This document shows, piece by piece, positions 54,015 to 60,536 of a stretch of 60,536 nt of DNA; the first letter of the stretch is position 1; each line of letters starts with the position of its first letter. The translations under genes and the position numbers were made by a program. The stretch lies in the IMG/VR virus record IMGVR_UViG_3300044648_000299, positions 1-60,536 of that record. One strand, 5' to 3'. Source of the DNA: a virus. The notes beneath the pieces were generated by a model. That model was not told the origin of the DNA, searched no databases, and worked only from the letters and a program-made list of their open reading frames with translations.

Positions 54015-54673
54015 GATGCTGCTCCTGCCAGCCGGGTCCAGGTCGCGGGCGGCCAGGTCGCGCCGCACCCGGAGCAGATGACCGGGGCTCCGGGGGTGGT
54101 GTGCCACAGCGCCGTCCCGCACGTCTGGCCATCGGTGGCCTCGGGGCAGTAGCCGACCGGGCGTGGCTTGGGGGTGTGGTCTTCGACGCTCATCTCCTCG
54201 CAGGCGCGTCGGATGACCTGGTGGACCTGGGCGACGGCGTGGCAGGCGTCGGCGGCCCAGTCCTGGCGGAGGGTGAAGTCGGCCCACCGGGTGAGGTACC
54301 GGGCGGCGGGGGCGACGGCGAGGAGGTGGGTGTCGGTGTTGCCGACGGCGGTGCGGATGGCGGTGACGATCTCGCCGAGGGCGCGACGGGGGTTGAGGAG
54401 GTCGCCGTCTTCGTGCCAGGAGGTTCGGGGGTCGGTGAGGGCGACGATGGTGAGGTTGACGGGCGAGGGTGAGTGGATGCGGCCGACTCGTCCGACGGTG
54501 TCGCGCTTGACGGGGAGTCGGGCGGTGAGGGTGTCGAGCCAAGACCAGTGGCTGGGGATGTAGGCGAGGTGGTCGCGGTAGGTGTCGGCGGTGTGCTGGC
54601 AGGTGCGGAGGCCGTCGGCTGCGAGGCGGGGTGTGGTGCGGGTGCGGCAGGGGTGGCAGATGCAGTCGGTCAT
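54011..54673 (-). CDS. Hypothetical 220-residue protein with two Cys clusters
   Basis: ATG at 54673. N-terminal CICHPCRTR and C-terminal GYCPEATDGQTC ... CSGCGATW flank a mostly helical middle (LNPRRALGEIVTAIRTAVGNTDTHLLAVAPAARYL). The Cys pattern suggests two zinc ribbons. Related uncharacterised proteins are common in actinophages and Streptomyces. Function unknown. Confidence 0.6.
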   Translation of the reverse strand: MTDCICHPCRTRTTPRLAADGLRTCQHTADTYRDHLAYIPSHWSWLDTLTARLPVKRDTVGRVGRIHSPSPVNLTIVALTDPRTSWHEDGDLLNPRRALGEIVTAIRTAVGNTDTHLLAVAPAARYLTRWADFTLRQDWAADACHAVAQVHQVIRRACEEMSVEDHTPKPRPVGYCPEATDGQTCGTALWHTTPGAPVICSGCGATWPPATWTRLAGAAS

Positions 54674-55131
54674 GGTCTCCACTCCGCTCGGTAGCCCTCG
54701 TGGTGCTGGTAGGCCAGGGCGAGGGTCTTCATGGTGCGCTCGACAGCGGCATCGCGGCCGCAGTCGCATTGGCCGCCCGCGTCGTCACGGTGGCAGGTGT
54801 CGCCGTCTCGTTCTTCGGTGGCGGCGGGGCAGGTGAACCAGCCGTCGCCCTCGACGACGAGGTGCTTGCGGGCGAGAGCGTCTTCCAGCAGGGCGGTCTG
54901 CGCCTCGCACTGGGCCAGCACGGCGTGCGGGTCGTTCTCCAGGATGTGAGCGATGGACTCGTCCTCGAAGACGTGGCCGATGTGGGGCGTGATGGTGTGG
55001 CCTCTACCGGAGGAGTGCTGCTGTGATCCCCAGCCGTCTTCGGGGTCGTGCTGGAGTGCGGCGGCAGCAGCGGCGATCTGGCGGCGAGCCTCGATGCGGT
55101 CGCGGAGCCAGGGCAGCAGGTCGTCATCCAC
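54670..55131 (-). CDS. DUF6221-like protein
   Basis: A 153-residue protein typical of the DUF6221 family, found in many actinobacteria and their phages: LLPWLRDRIEARRQIA, HIGHVFEDESIAHILENDPHAVLAQCEAQTALL, then a Cys cluster and LALAYQHHEGYRAEWRP at the end. The role is unknown. GTG at 55131 overlaps the preceding gene by 8 bases. Confidence 0.8.
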   Translation of the reverse strand: MDDDLLPWLRDRIEARRQIAAAAAALQHDPEDGWGSQQHSSGRGHTITPHIGHVFEDESIAHILENDPHAVLAQCEAQTALLEDALARKHLVVEGDGWFTCPAATEERDGDTCHRDDAGGQCDCGRDAAVERTMKTLALAYQHHEGYRAEWRP

Positions 55132-55564
55132 GGGGCACCTCGATGTCCTGGCCCAGGAGAAGTCGCAGGGCGTTCGGGGATACCTGCACGGCCTCGAAGA
55201 CCAGCGGGGGCAGGTCGATGGGACTGTTCCAGGGGCGGTTGGGCTCGTCGTGCTCTTGCGGTGTGAGGGGCGCTGGGGGCAGCAGCGGGCCGGTCACGAA
55301 GTGGACGTTGGCGAGGGCTTGCCGGTCTTGTGGGTCGAGGGTGACGGGCTGCCGGGTGTCGGCGTAGCGGACGCGTCGGGGTGCGCCGAAGTGCAGGCCG
55401 GGGTTGTGGTGCTGCGGGTCGACGTGGACGCGAGCGGAGGCCCAGGCGTGCTGGCAGGCCTCAGAGCAGAAGTCGTCCGAGGGGGAGTTGCGGAGAGGTT
55501 CGCCGCAGCGGTGGCAGCCGGTGGCGGTGTCGATGCGGCGGAGGGTGGCGTCGAGGTCGTTCAC
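55124..55564 (-). CDS. Hypothetical zinc protein, 146 residues
   Basis: GTG at 55564 with AAGGGGAC upstream. An early FCS-like zinc motif (CHRCGEPLRNSPSDDFCSEACQHAWASA) is followed by a polar region and a C-terminal LPPLVFEAVQVSPNALRLLLGQDI. First gene after the extended -10 promoter at 55616. Unassigned. Confidence 0.6.
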   Translation of the reverse strand: MNDLDATLRRIDTATGCHRCGEPLRNSPSDDFCSEACQHAWASARVHVDPQHHNPGLHFGAPRRVRYADTRQPVTLDPQDRQALANVHFVTGPLLPPAPLTPQEHDEPNRPWNSPIDLPPLVFEAVQVSPNALRLLLGQDIEVPRG

Positions 55565-55615
55565 GGTGTCCCCTTCGGCGGTCGGGGTCGTCCGGTGAGC
55601 GGACGTGTGTGTCCG

Positions 55616-55624
55616 ATTATCGCA
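55616..55624 (-). promoter_or_regulatory. Extended -10 promoter (TGC-GATAAT)
   Basis: Minus-strand GATAAT (55616-55621) is preceded by TGC, an extended -10. No clear -35 lies upstream. It would start a transcript about 45 bases before the GTG at 55564. Confidence 0.45.
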
Positions 55625-55677
55625 CTTGAGGTGCCCGTTTGGGTGAGTGCTGCTGCCGGGTGTCGGCCGGGTAGCAG

Positions 55678-55713
55678 CACGGCCCCGCAGCCGGATGGGC
55701 GTACGGGGCCGTG
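55678..55713 (-). terminator. Terminator after the secreted-protein gene
   Basis: Perfect 10-bp arms CACGGCCCCG (55678-55687) and 55704-55713 lie 16 bases beyond the leftward stop at 55729. Confidence 0.7.
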
Positions 55714-55728
55714 AACGAACCGGGTGTG

Positions 55729-56139
55729 TCAGCGGTGTTCGATGATGAGGTCCAGCCCTCGATCCGGGTGGTAGGTCCAGGACGCCTTGTAGGTGCTCCA
55801 CGAGTCCTCGACGACGCCGTCGAGCGCACGAGTCCGGTCGATTTTCGCTATGACGGAATCGGGGGCGTGCAGGGCGGTCATGACGCACGCGACGTTCTTC
55901 AGGCCGGCGTCGGTGGTGACGCCGTCGTAGGTGATGGAGGAGCCGTCGGCGGCGAGGTCGGCGTGGCTGGTGGTTTTGCAGTCGGTGGCCGCGGTGGTGA
56001 GGGGGTCTTCGGGTTGTTCGGTCGGAGCCGCGCTGGTGGTGGCTAGTTGGGTGGTGGCGTAGGCGACGTACCCGGTGCCCGCGGTGGCGAGGAGGACGGT
56101 GCCGATGGCTGCGGCGAGGGTGCGGGGCGGGGTTGTCAT
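55729..56139 (-). CDS. Secreted or membrane-anchored protein, 136 residues
   Basis: ATG at 56139. An N-terminal hydrophobic segment (TLAAAIGTVLLATAGTGYVAYA, about residues 6-27) is a signal peptide or anchor. The rest is a small alpha/beta domain (VTTDAGLKNVACVMTALHAPDSVIAKI ... WTYHPDRGLDLIIEH) with one cysteine pair (C53, C84). It ends in its own terminator and stands apart from the next gene, so it is probably a single-gene unit. Possible surface-modifying cargo. Confidence 0.65.
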   Translation of the reverse strand: MTTPPRTLAAAIGTVLLATAGTGYVAYATTQLATTSAAPTEQPEDPLTTAATDCKTTSHADLAADGSSITYDGVTTDAGLKNVACVMTALHAPDSVIAKIDRTRALDGVVEDSWSTYKASWTYHPDRGLDLIIEHR

Positions 56140-56196
56140 GTGGGCTCCTGGTGGCGGTGGTGTGTCTGGTGTGTGTCGCCGTGGCCCTGGGGTGTG

Positions 56197-56442
56197 TTAG
56201 CTGTCCTTTTTCTGTCCGGCGGTGGGTTTGAGGGCGTGGGGTGCGTCGCGGAGCGGGTCGAGCTGGGCGAGGTTGATGTTGCGCATCCGCTCGACGGGCA
56301 CGTGGAACTTTTCCCACTCGCGGGTCATGTGGGTGCTACCGGGGTGAGGGAGCATCCAGCAGGGGGTGCCGTCGGAGCGTTCGGCCGGGCACGACGTGGC
56401 GGCAGGGGGTTCGCACTCGGGCAGCGGACGCAGCTCAGGCAC
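56197..56442 (-). CDS. Hypothetical protein, 81 residues
   Basis: GTG start overlapping the upstream gene's end by 8 bases. N-terminal cysteines (ECEPPAATSCPAERSDGTPCWMLPHPGSTHMTR) match a short actinobacterial zinc-like motif, then a polar helix. Function unknown. Confidence 0.55.
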   Translation of the reverse strand: MPELRPLPECEPPAATSCPAERSDGTPCWMLPHPGSTHMTREWEKFHVPVERMRNINLAQLDPLRDAPHALKPTAGQKKDS

Positions 56443-57256
56443 CTAGCTCCTCCTCGTGCTGGTTCAACACGGCCTGCGTGCCGACGAAGTCCGCCCCGTC
56501 GTGCTGGCCACCCGCGTTCATGATCCCGGTCGGAGCCCAGCCCGCGCCGACGAACCCGCGAGCCTGCTCGATCGTCATGGGCTGCCGCTTCGGCCCGGCC
56601 GCTTGGCCGCCTGCGGTGGTGGTGAGCCAGCGGGCCAGGGCTTCGGCGTCGGGGAACACCGGGGAGACGGGGGAGCCTTCGGACACCGTCTCCCACATCT
56701 GCCAGCCCCCGCCCTCGGGAGGGTCAGTCGCCACCCACGCTTCTCGTTCGGCGCGCTGCCCCTCGTATCGCTCGTGCTCGCCGTGCCCCTCGCAGTGCTC
56801 GCACATTCCCCAGGTGTCCAGACCGGACGCCTTCACGATGGCCTTGTAGAGGTCGTACTCGGCATTGGGTCCGCCGAATCCGCCGATCTGGTTGGGTTCG
56901 CACCGGGAGATGCCAGCGAGGAGTTGGGTGATGTCGGCGCTCGGGCGCATCACGTCGTAGTCGTTGGACGCGAACGGGCGGTGTTGGTCCCGGTCGGGCC
57001 GCCACTTGATGGGCGGGTAGGCGTCGTTCGCGAGCCACGGGTGCATGGGCTTGCCGCGTTCTTGGTCGCGTACATCGGTGGCGAGCATGGCGATGCGGGA
57101 GCAGAGGAGGTAAAGCCAGCGGGAGGACCAGGTTTCTCCGCCGTTGCACTGGTCGCAGGGCTTGCCGTGGAGTGATTCGGGGGTGAGGTAGCCCTCCCAA
57201 ACCTTGCCGATGGGCCAGTCGAAGTTGAGCGGGACTCTGCGGATTTCACGGCCCAT
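56435..57256 (-). CDS. Phage protein of unknown function, 273 residues
   Basis: ATG at 57256. Begins GREIRRVPLNFDWPIGKVWEGYLTPESLHGKPCDQCNGGE, a signature of uncharacterised proteins widespread in phages, with two zinc-like clusters (CDQCNGG and CEHCEGHGEH) of DnaJ type and a C-terminal helical part. It may bind nucleic acid or fold other proteins, but no role is shown. Overlaps the HTH gene by 11 bases. Confidence 0.7.
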   Translation of the reverse strand: MGREIRRVPLNFDWPIGKVWEGYLTPESLHGKPCDQCNGGETWSSRWLYLLCSRIAMLATDVRDQERGKPMHPWLANDAYPPIKWRPDRDQHRPFASNDYDVMRPSADITQLLAGISRCEPNQIGGFGGPNAEYDLYKAIVKASGLDTWGMCEHCEGHGEHERYEGQRAEREAWVATDPPEGGGWQMWETVSEGSPVSPVFPDAEALARWLTTTAGGQAAGPKRQPMTIEQARGFVGAGWAPTGIMNAGGQHDGADFVGTQAVLNQHEEELGA

Positions 57257-57500
57257 CGGGTTCCTCCTCGGTCGTGGCCTGCTCCAGCGGGAACGTGGGC
57301 CAGTGCTTCTTCGGGTTCGCCGCGTGCCATGCCCGCACCTGGTCGGCGACCTCCGCATCAACGAACAGCGGCGTCTTCGGGACGTCTCTCAGTGTGTACG
57401 CCGGTAGGCGACCGGCTCGGTACTGGAGGCGCAGGGCGCGCGCTGAGATCCCGAGCTGCTCGGCGAGGTCTGTGAGGGCTACCGGCCGTCTGTGCGTCAC
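57246..57500 (-). CDS. Small HTH protein heading the leftward operon
   Basis: An 84-residue protein with an HTH: VALTDLAEQLGISARALRLQYRAGRLPAYTL and a wing-like KTPLFVDAEVADQVRAW. GTG at 57500 is the likely start. First gene of the 57.5-53.2 kb operon, divergent from the transfer block. It may bind the palindrome at 57581-57606 and control both directions. Confidence 0.65.
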   Translation of the reverse strand: MTHRRPVALTDLAEQLGISARALRLQYRAGRLPAYTLRDVPKTPLFVDAEVADQVRAWHAANPKKHWPTFPLEQATTEEEPDGP

Positions 57501-57660
57501 AACTCGGAAGTCTGCCCCGGGGTGATCGTCACGTCTGCCCTTGCTGGGCAAAAGCGCTGATGTCGGGGGCGGCATGGATCAAAGACTACCAAGCATGGAA
57601 GTCTTTTGCTACAGTCGACCACACACCGCCACCGCCCGACCACCGGAGAGGACGTCCGAG
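57501..57660. promoter_or_regulatory. Divergent control region of the transfer block
   Basis: The 160 bases hold the inverted repeat AAAGACT (57581-57587) ... AGTCTTT (57600-57606) and, on the plus strand, a possible -10 TACAGT (57610-57615). No gene lies here. It is the natural switch between the leftward HTH operon and the rightward transfer block. Confidence 0.6.
57581..57606. promoter_or_regulatory. Operator-like palindrome AAAGACT/AGTCTTT
   Basis: A perfect 7-bp inverted repeat with a 12-base spacer, just upstream of the possible -10 at 57610. Centre-to-centre spacing of about 19 bases suits a dimeric HTH protein; the product of 57246 is the nearest candidate. Confidence 0.65.
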
Positions 57661-57747
57661 ATGCCGAGGAAGTGCAAGGACTGCAAGGACCAGGGCGGCT
57701 GCTCGGACGGCTGCTGCCCGTGCGAGACCTGCGGCAAGACGGGCTGA
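57661..57747 (+). CDS. Cysteine-rich micro-protein, 28 residues
   Basis: A 28-codon frame with seven cysteines (positions 5, 8, 14, 18, 19, 21, 24) plus Lys/Asp/Gly, giving CxxC, CC and CxxC groups for one or two metal sites. ATG at 57661 starts the rightward block. The cysteine density and constant reading frame argue for a real metal-binding peptide. No family is assigned. Confidence 0.65.
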   Translation: MPRKCKDCKDQGGCSDGCCPCETCGKTG

Positions 57748-57752
57748 CCACG

Positions 57753-57920
57753 ATGCGCATCTACACCGACCCCGCCGAGGCGGCCCGGTACGCCGACCTC
57801 GCACAGGAGCAGCTCCAGCGGGAGATCCGCCACTCCGTCGAGACCACCGATCCCGCCAGGCGCGACGAACACCTCGACTTCGCGGACTGGTTCGCCGAGT
57901 TCGCCGCCGACCACCGCTGA
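57753..57920 (+). CDS. Hypothetical protein, 55 residues
   Basis: ATG at 57753, five bases after the micro-protein stop. Acidic and helical (IYTDPAEAARYADLAQEQLQREIRH and HLDFADWFAEFAADH). Unassigned small cytosolic protein of the transfer block. Confidence 0.6.
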   Translation: MRIYTDPAEAARYADLAQEQLQREIRHSVETTDPARRDEHLDFADWFAEFAADHR

Positions 57921-57938
57921 TCCGAGAGGACACCCCGC

Positions 57939-58244
57939 ATGACCACCGCCCAGCAGGTCCACCAGACACCTGAGACGGCGCTGCGCGACGTCCGCCGACA
58001 GATCAACGACACCTGGCAGGAACTGCACCGCGACGGCGTCGACTGGAACCCCACCGCAATGCGGCTGCTCAGCCTCCACACCGACTACCTCGCCGCCGCC
58101 TACCAGATGGACCGGATGACCGAGATCCGCGAGGGCTTCGGGTTCTGCCGCGACACCGAACGCGGTGCCGAGCAGTTCGTGAAGGCCCAGCGCGAGCAGC
58201 TGAGCCTCGTGTCCGCGTCGGTCCGGACGCAGGCCAGCCGATGA
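57939..58244 (+). CDS. Hypothetical helical protein, 101 residues
   Basis: ATG behind GAGAGGAC. Helical throughout (LRDVRRQINDTWQELHRDGVDWNPTAMRLLSLHTDYL ... GAEQFVKAQREQLSLVSASVR). One cysteine. The stop overlaps the next ATG. No family was recognised. Confidence 0.6.
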   Translation: MTTAQQVHQTPETALRDVRRQINDTWQELHRDGVDWNPTAMRLLSLHTDYLAAAYQMDRMTEIREGFGFCRDTERGAEQFVKAQREQLSLVSASVRTQASR

Positions 58245-58393
58245 GCATGACGCAGAGGATCGCCGACCTCGCCAAGACCAACCCTCAGGCGGCGCGCACC
58301 CAGTACGACCGGCTCGACCCCGACGAGAAGCACCGCGTCCGCGACGAGACCGACCACGTCGCCCGCAGAGTGTTCGGCGACGAGCCGAAATGA
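58241..58393 (+). CDS. Hypothetical protein, 50 residues
   Basis: ATG overlapping the previous stop (ATGA). A short basic-acidic helical peptide (TQRIADLAKTNPQAARTQYDRLDPDEKHRVRDE). Followed by a hairpin. Unassigned. Confidence 0.55.
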   Translation: MSMTQRIADLAKTNPQAARTQYDRLDPDEKHRVRDETDHVARRVFGDEPK

Positions 58394-58397
58394 GCCC

Positions 58398-58441
58398 CCG
58401 GTGGGCGGCCTGCTGACCTGGACGTCCGGACCGCCCACCGG
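58398..58441 (+). terminator. Hairpin inside the transfer block
   Basis: Perfect 11-bp arms CCGGTGGGCGG (58398-58408) and 58431-58441 lie directly after a stop and before the next ribosome site. It may attenuate the membrane-protein genes downstream. Confidence 0.6.
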
Positions 58442-58476
58442 GTTCCACCACCCACCTAGCAGGAGGGAGGCAGGGC

Positions 58477-58545
58477 ATGTCTACCACCACCGACGTCAGC
58501 GACATCGAGGCACTGGCGGACGCCGTCGGCGTACTGCGCCGCTGA
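58477..58545 (+). CDS. Micro-gene, 22 residues
   Basis: A 22-codon frame with the best ribosome site of the region (AGGAGGGAGG, 8 bases before the ATG). Peptide STTTDVSDIEALADAVGVLRR. Because such a site precedes so short a frame, it may be a leader peptide that controls the lipoprotein and membrane genes, or a true micropeptide. Confidence 0.5.
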   Translation: MSTTTDVSDIEALADAVGVLRR

Positions 58546-58597
58546 GCCCGCCTCCCCGGTCCCCACCGCCCCCGACCGCACCGACCTGGAGGCCACG

Positions 58598-58861
58598 ATG
58601 CCCGCCCTCCGCACCACCGCCCTCGGCCTGCTCCTCGCCGCCGTCACCACCGGGACGCAGTCCTGCGAGCAGACAGGCGACGCGACCACACCGGTCGTCG
58701 ACGGGCCGTACCTGGAGATGGCCTACACCTGCGACGAGCACGGCGGCCTGATCTGGGTGGAGCCGGACACGCCGCAGACCCGCGAGCAGGCGGTCGTCAA
58801 GTGCGGCCGGCTCGACCGCGAGCTGGACGCCTTGCCCTGGCCCGACGGCATCAACCCCTGA
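58598..58861 (+). CDS. Putative lipoprotein, 87 residues
   Basis: ATG at 58598. N-terminal hydrophobic segment with a lipobox-like end (LLLAAVTTGTQSC, Cys23), so it would be lipid-anchored outside. The mature part is acidic with two further cysteines (C45, C69) likely bridged. In conjugative elements, small lipoproteins can prevent entry of the same element; that is one testable idea. Coupled by position to the DUF2637-like gene. Confidence 0.65.
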   Translation: MPALRTTALGLLLAAVTTGTQSCEQTGDATTPVVDGPYLEMAYTCDEHGGLIWVEPDTPQTREQAVVKCGRLDRELDALPWPDGINP

Positions 58862-58888
58862 CCCACCCCGTCCCGGAAGGACATCTTC

Positions 58889-59653
58889 GTGACCAGCCAG
58901 GCTGACCGCGACCGGCAGACCCTCAGCGCCATCTCCACGGGCGTGTGGGTCGTGGCGTTCGTCGTCATGGCCGTCTCGGCCTCCACCGCAGCGGACCTGA
59001 TGTCCAAGCACGGGATGCAGTGGCGGGCCGGTCTCGCGATCGGCATCGCCACCGACATCGGCCTGTGCATCGGCCTGCTCGGCGACCAGACCCTTGCCCG
59101 CCTGGGCACGAAGTCGGCGTGGTCGACCCGGTTGCGCTGGGTGGGGCTGGGCATGAGCTTGGTGTTCAACTGCACCGACGCCATCGGAGTTGGAGACCAG
59201 CTCGGGGCGGTGCTCCACGGGTCACCGGTGCTGCTGTTGCTCGTGCTCACCGAAGCCGCTCAGGACTACCGCATGAAGTTGGCGCACGTCACCGAGGCCG
59301 CCAAGCCAGCGCCAGTGGGCGTTCAGCGTCAACCTGCTGCTGTTCCTCATGGGGAGCGCCCGTTACAGCCGCCGAGCCCGCCCGCGAAGACCGTGCCGTC
59401 GAAGCCGGTTGCGCCCGCGATCGAGCAGGCCCGCCCCTCGAACGTCACCCCCATACGGGCCACTGGCACTAAGACGCAGAAACAGTTGGTCGACGAATGG
59501 TTCGCCGCCGAAGTCGGCCGCCGCGGCGGTGACCCCGATGCCGTGACGGGCCCGATGCTCGCCGCCCAGTTCAGCGCTCCGCACCTCGCCAAGAAGATCA
59601 CCGATGTCCGGAAGCGGTACCTCGCCGCGAACCCCACCGCAGTCAACCAGTGA
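58889..59653 (+). CDS. DUF2637/Spd-like multi-pass membrane protein
   Basis: A 254-residue protein, GTG at 58889. Four hydrophobic segments (about residues 14-34, 45-65, 88-108, 112-128), with ADLMSKHGMQWRAGLAIGIATDIGL resembling the DUF2637 membrane proteins of actinomycete plasmids. A Pro-rich linker then leads to a cytosolic C-terminal helical part (LVDEWFAAEVGRRGGDPD ... PHLAKKITDVRKRYL) that looks like a winged helix. In such plasmids, Spd membrane proteins help spread DNA between hyphal compartments. The family call is tentative. Confidence 0.6.
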   Translation: MTSQADRDRQTLSAISTGVWVVAFVVMAVSASTAADLMSKHGMQWRAGLAIGIATDIGLCIGLLGDQTLARLGTKSAWSTRLRWVGLGMSLVFNCTDAIGVGDQLGAVLHGSPVLLLLVLTEAAQDYRMKLAHVTEAAKPAPVGVQRQPAAVPHGERPLQPPSPPAKTVPSKPVAPAIEQARPSNVTPIRATGTKTQKQLVDEWFAAEVGRRGGDPDAVTGPMLAAQFSAPHLAKKITDVRKRYLAANPTAVNQ

Positions 59654-59681
59654 GCCCCCACCAGGGCGGAAGGACCTGACC

Positions 59682-60116
59682 ATGAACGGCACCATCGTCA
59701 GCACGAGCGTCGTGGGGTTCGTGCTCCTCACCCTCGGCGCGATCATGATGTGGAAGAAGAAGTCCCTGAAGGTCGTCACCTGGCTGTGGTTCCTCGGCGG
59801 CCTCACCGTCTCCGGTGGCCTCATCGCCACCCTTCAGGACGTCCTGCGCCAGGCCGGAGCTGCCGGCGGGAGCGCGCTGGGCATCGGCGTGAACGTCGTC
59901 CTCGGCGTCGTGGGCCTGGGGGCGCTGTACGTGGCGTGGCTGGAAGCGCCGCTGAAGAAGGGCAAGGGCACCCCGAAGGCTTCCACCCCGTTCCTGGCGC
60001 TGGTCGCCCCGATCCTGATCCTGACCACGACCGGGACCCTGGCCGGGTGGTTCGGGGCGCTGGGTGCGTTCGTCGGCCGCCTCGGCGGGCCGCTGGCCAC
60101 CTTCTTCGGGGCGTGA
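59682..60116 (+). CDS. Four-pass membrane protein
   Basis: A 144-residue protein from an ATG at 59682 behind GGAAGGACC. Four hydrophobic segments (about residues 8-24, 33-50, 65-85, 103-140) with a basic cytoplasmic loop (KKGKGTPK). No cysteine or catalytic motif. It is placed between the DUF2637-like and the joint-spanning membrane proteins, so it may form the transfer membrane complex with them. Confidence 0.65.
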   Translation: MNGTIVSTSVVGFVLLTLGAIMMWKKKSLKVVTWLWFLGGLTVSGGLIATLQDVLRQAGAAGGSALGIGVNVVLGVVGLGALYVAWLEAPLKKGKGTPKASTPFLALVAPILILTTTGTLAGWFGALGAFVGRLGGPLATFFGA

Positions 60117-60120
60117 CGAC

Positions 60121-60536
60121 ATGGGCCTGTTCCTGCTCGTGCTGCTCGTCGCCTGGTTCATCGTCTACCGCACTGGCGCCGACGCGACGTCGATCGCACG
60201 CAGCGGACTGGCCTGGTGCGCGGATCGGCTCGGTGGTGTCGCCGATCGGCTGGCCTCGCGTTCCCCGCTCCTGGCCGGCCTCCTCGGCAAGGGCGCGCGC
60301 GCCGTCGCCGCCAAGCTCAGGCCGCGACACACGCCGATGCAGCCGCGCACCTCCGATGGCCAGGCTCTCCTCAACGCGGCCGGTGGACTGACCGCAGTCG
60401 GGGTGGTGCTGGTGCTGGTGTGGGTGCGGCTGGTCGCGGTCGACGCGGTGTCGGCGACCCGCGGCGCGTACGAGCGGTACTACGTGCCCGGTGAGCCCCG
60501 CTGGCGGCACGTGATGTTCGGGTGGTCGCGGTGGCC
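60121..60536 (+). CDS. Two-pass membrane protein, N-terminal part (gene spans the joint)
   Basis: The ATG at 60121 starts 4 bases after the upstream stop. The frame stays open to the end of the window and continues at position 3 of the left end, ending at 269; the full protein has 185 residues. First membrane segment at residues about 3-20 (LFLLVLLVAWFIVY), a long basic cytosolic part, second segment at about 88-105. Unassigned; see the entry at 1-269. Confidence 0.75.
   Translation, partial: MGLFLLVLLVAWFIVYRTGADATSIARSGLAWCADRLGGVADRLASRSPLLAGLLGKGARAVAAKLRPRHTPMQPRTSDGQALLNAAGGLTAVGVVLVLVWVRLVAVDAVSATRGAYERYYVPGEPRWRHVMFGWSRW
60410..60536. repeat. Terminal direct repeat, right copy
   Basis: Identical to positions 1-127. 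Position 60410 is equivalent to position 1, so the non-redundant circle is 60409 bp. Confidence 0.9.

Overview
The window is one complete, circular-looking replicon of about 60.4 kb: its first and last 127 bases are identical (1-127 and 60410-60536) and one reading frame runs through the joint. It reads as a temperate siphovirus of a high-GC actinobacterium, probably a filamentous genus. The grounds are the GC-rich codon use, many GTG starts, a WhiB-like protein, an XRE/DUF397 pair, DUF6221 and DUF2637-like proteins, an FtsK/TraB-type translocase, and a tyrosine integrase next to the 3' half of a tRNA gene (a candidate attP). The virion genes run leftward in the usual long-tailed order: small and large terminase, portal, MuF-like protein, scaffold, decoration protein, major capsid protein, connectors, major tail protein, frameshifted chaperones, tape measure, distal tail, minor tail proteins and lysis genes (50.7 to 29.3 kb).

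Layout on the circle. (1) 57.6 kb rightward across the joint to 4.7 kb: a plus-strand block of small proteins, a lipoprotein, three multi-pass or two-pass membrane proteins and a 752-residue membrane-anchored translocase, followed by two unusual repeat fields (a TGCAACAC array at 3018-3223 and dense GGGGATC motifs at 3571-4560). It resembles the transfer/spread modules of actinomycete conjugative plasmids. (2) 4.75 to 7.0 kb: leftward genes with a clear promoter/palindrome at 6376-6405. (3) 7.1 to 16.15 kb: a leftward operon of about 28 small genes, mostly coupled by ATGA or GTGA overlaps, including MazG-like, RusA-like and PP-loop proteins. (4) 16.2 to 23.57 kb: the leftward early operon, with an XRE regulator, a Rad52-like annealing protein, HNH, a sliding-clamp-like protein, a dual-HTH protein, WhiB, and a replication initiator carrying internal iterons. 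Operons 3 and 4 start from nearly identical promoter/operators built on an 11-bp TTAGGC period. (5) 23.7 to 29.25 kb: candidate repressor, attP, integrase, an XRE-DUF397 pair and a run of small rightward accessory genes. (6) 29.3 to 52.9 kb: lysis, tail and head genes, with one secreted-protein gene inserted on the opposite strand at 32264. (7) 53.2 to 57.5 kb: leftward accessory genes, including an exoribonuclease-like protein.

How it seems to work: a lysogeny switch around 23.6 kb controls two early operons through shared operators. Replication probably uses the host polymerase and helicase, since none is encoded, with a phage initiator, clamp-like protein and annealing/resolvase functions. 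The virion genes are complete, yet the element also carries what looks like a single-protein DNA-transfer system with its own candidate recognition repeats. This would make it a phage/conjugative-element hybrid, and it is the most interesting feature of the window.

Limits: no similarity search was possible. Family names rest on motifs and gene order seen by eye, and many small proteins are unassigned.
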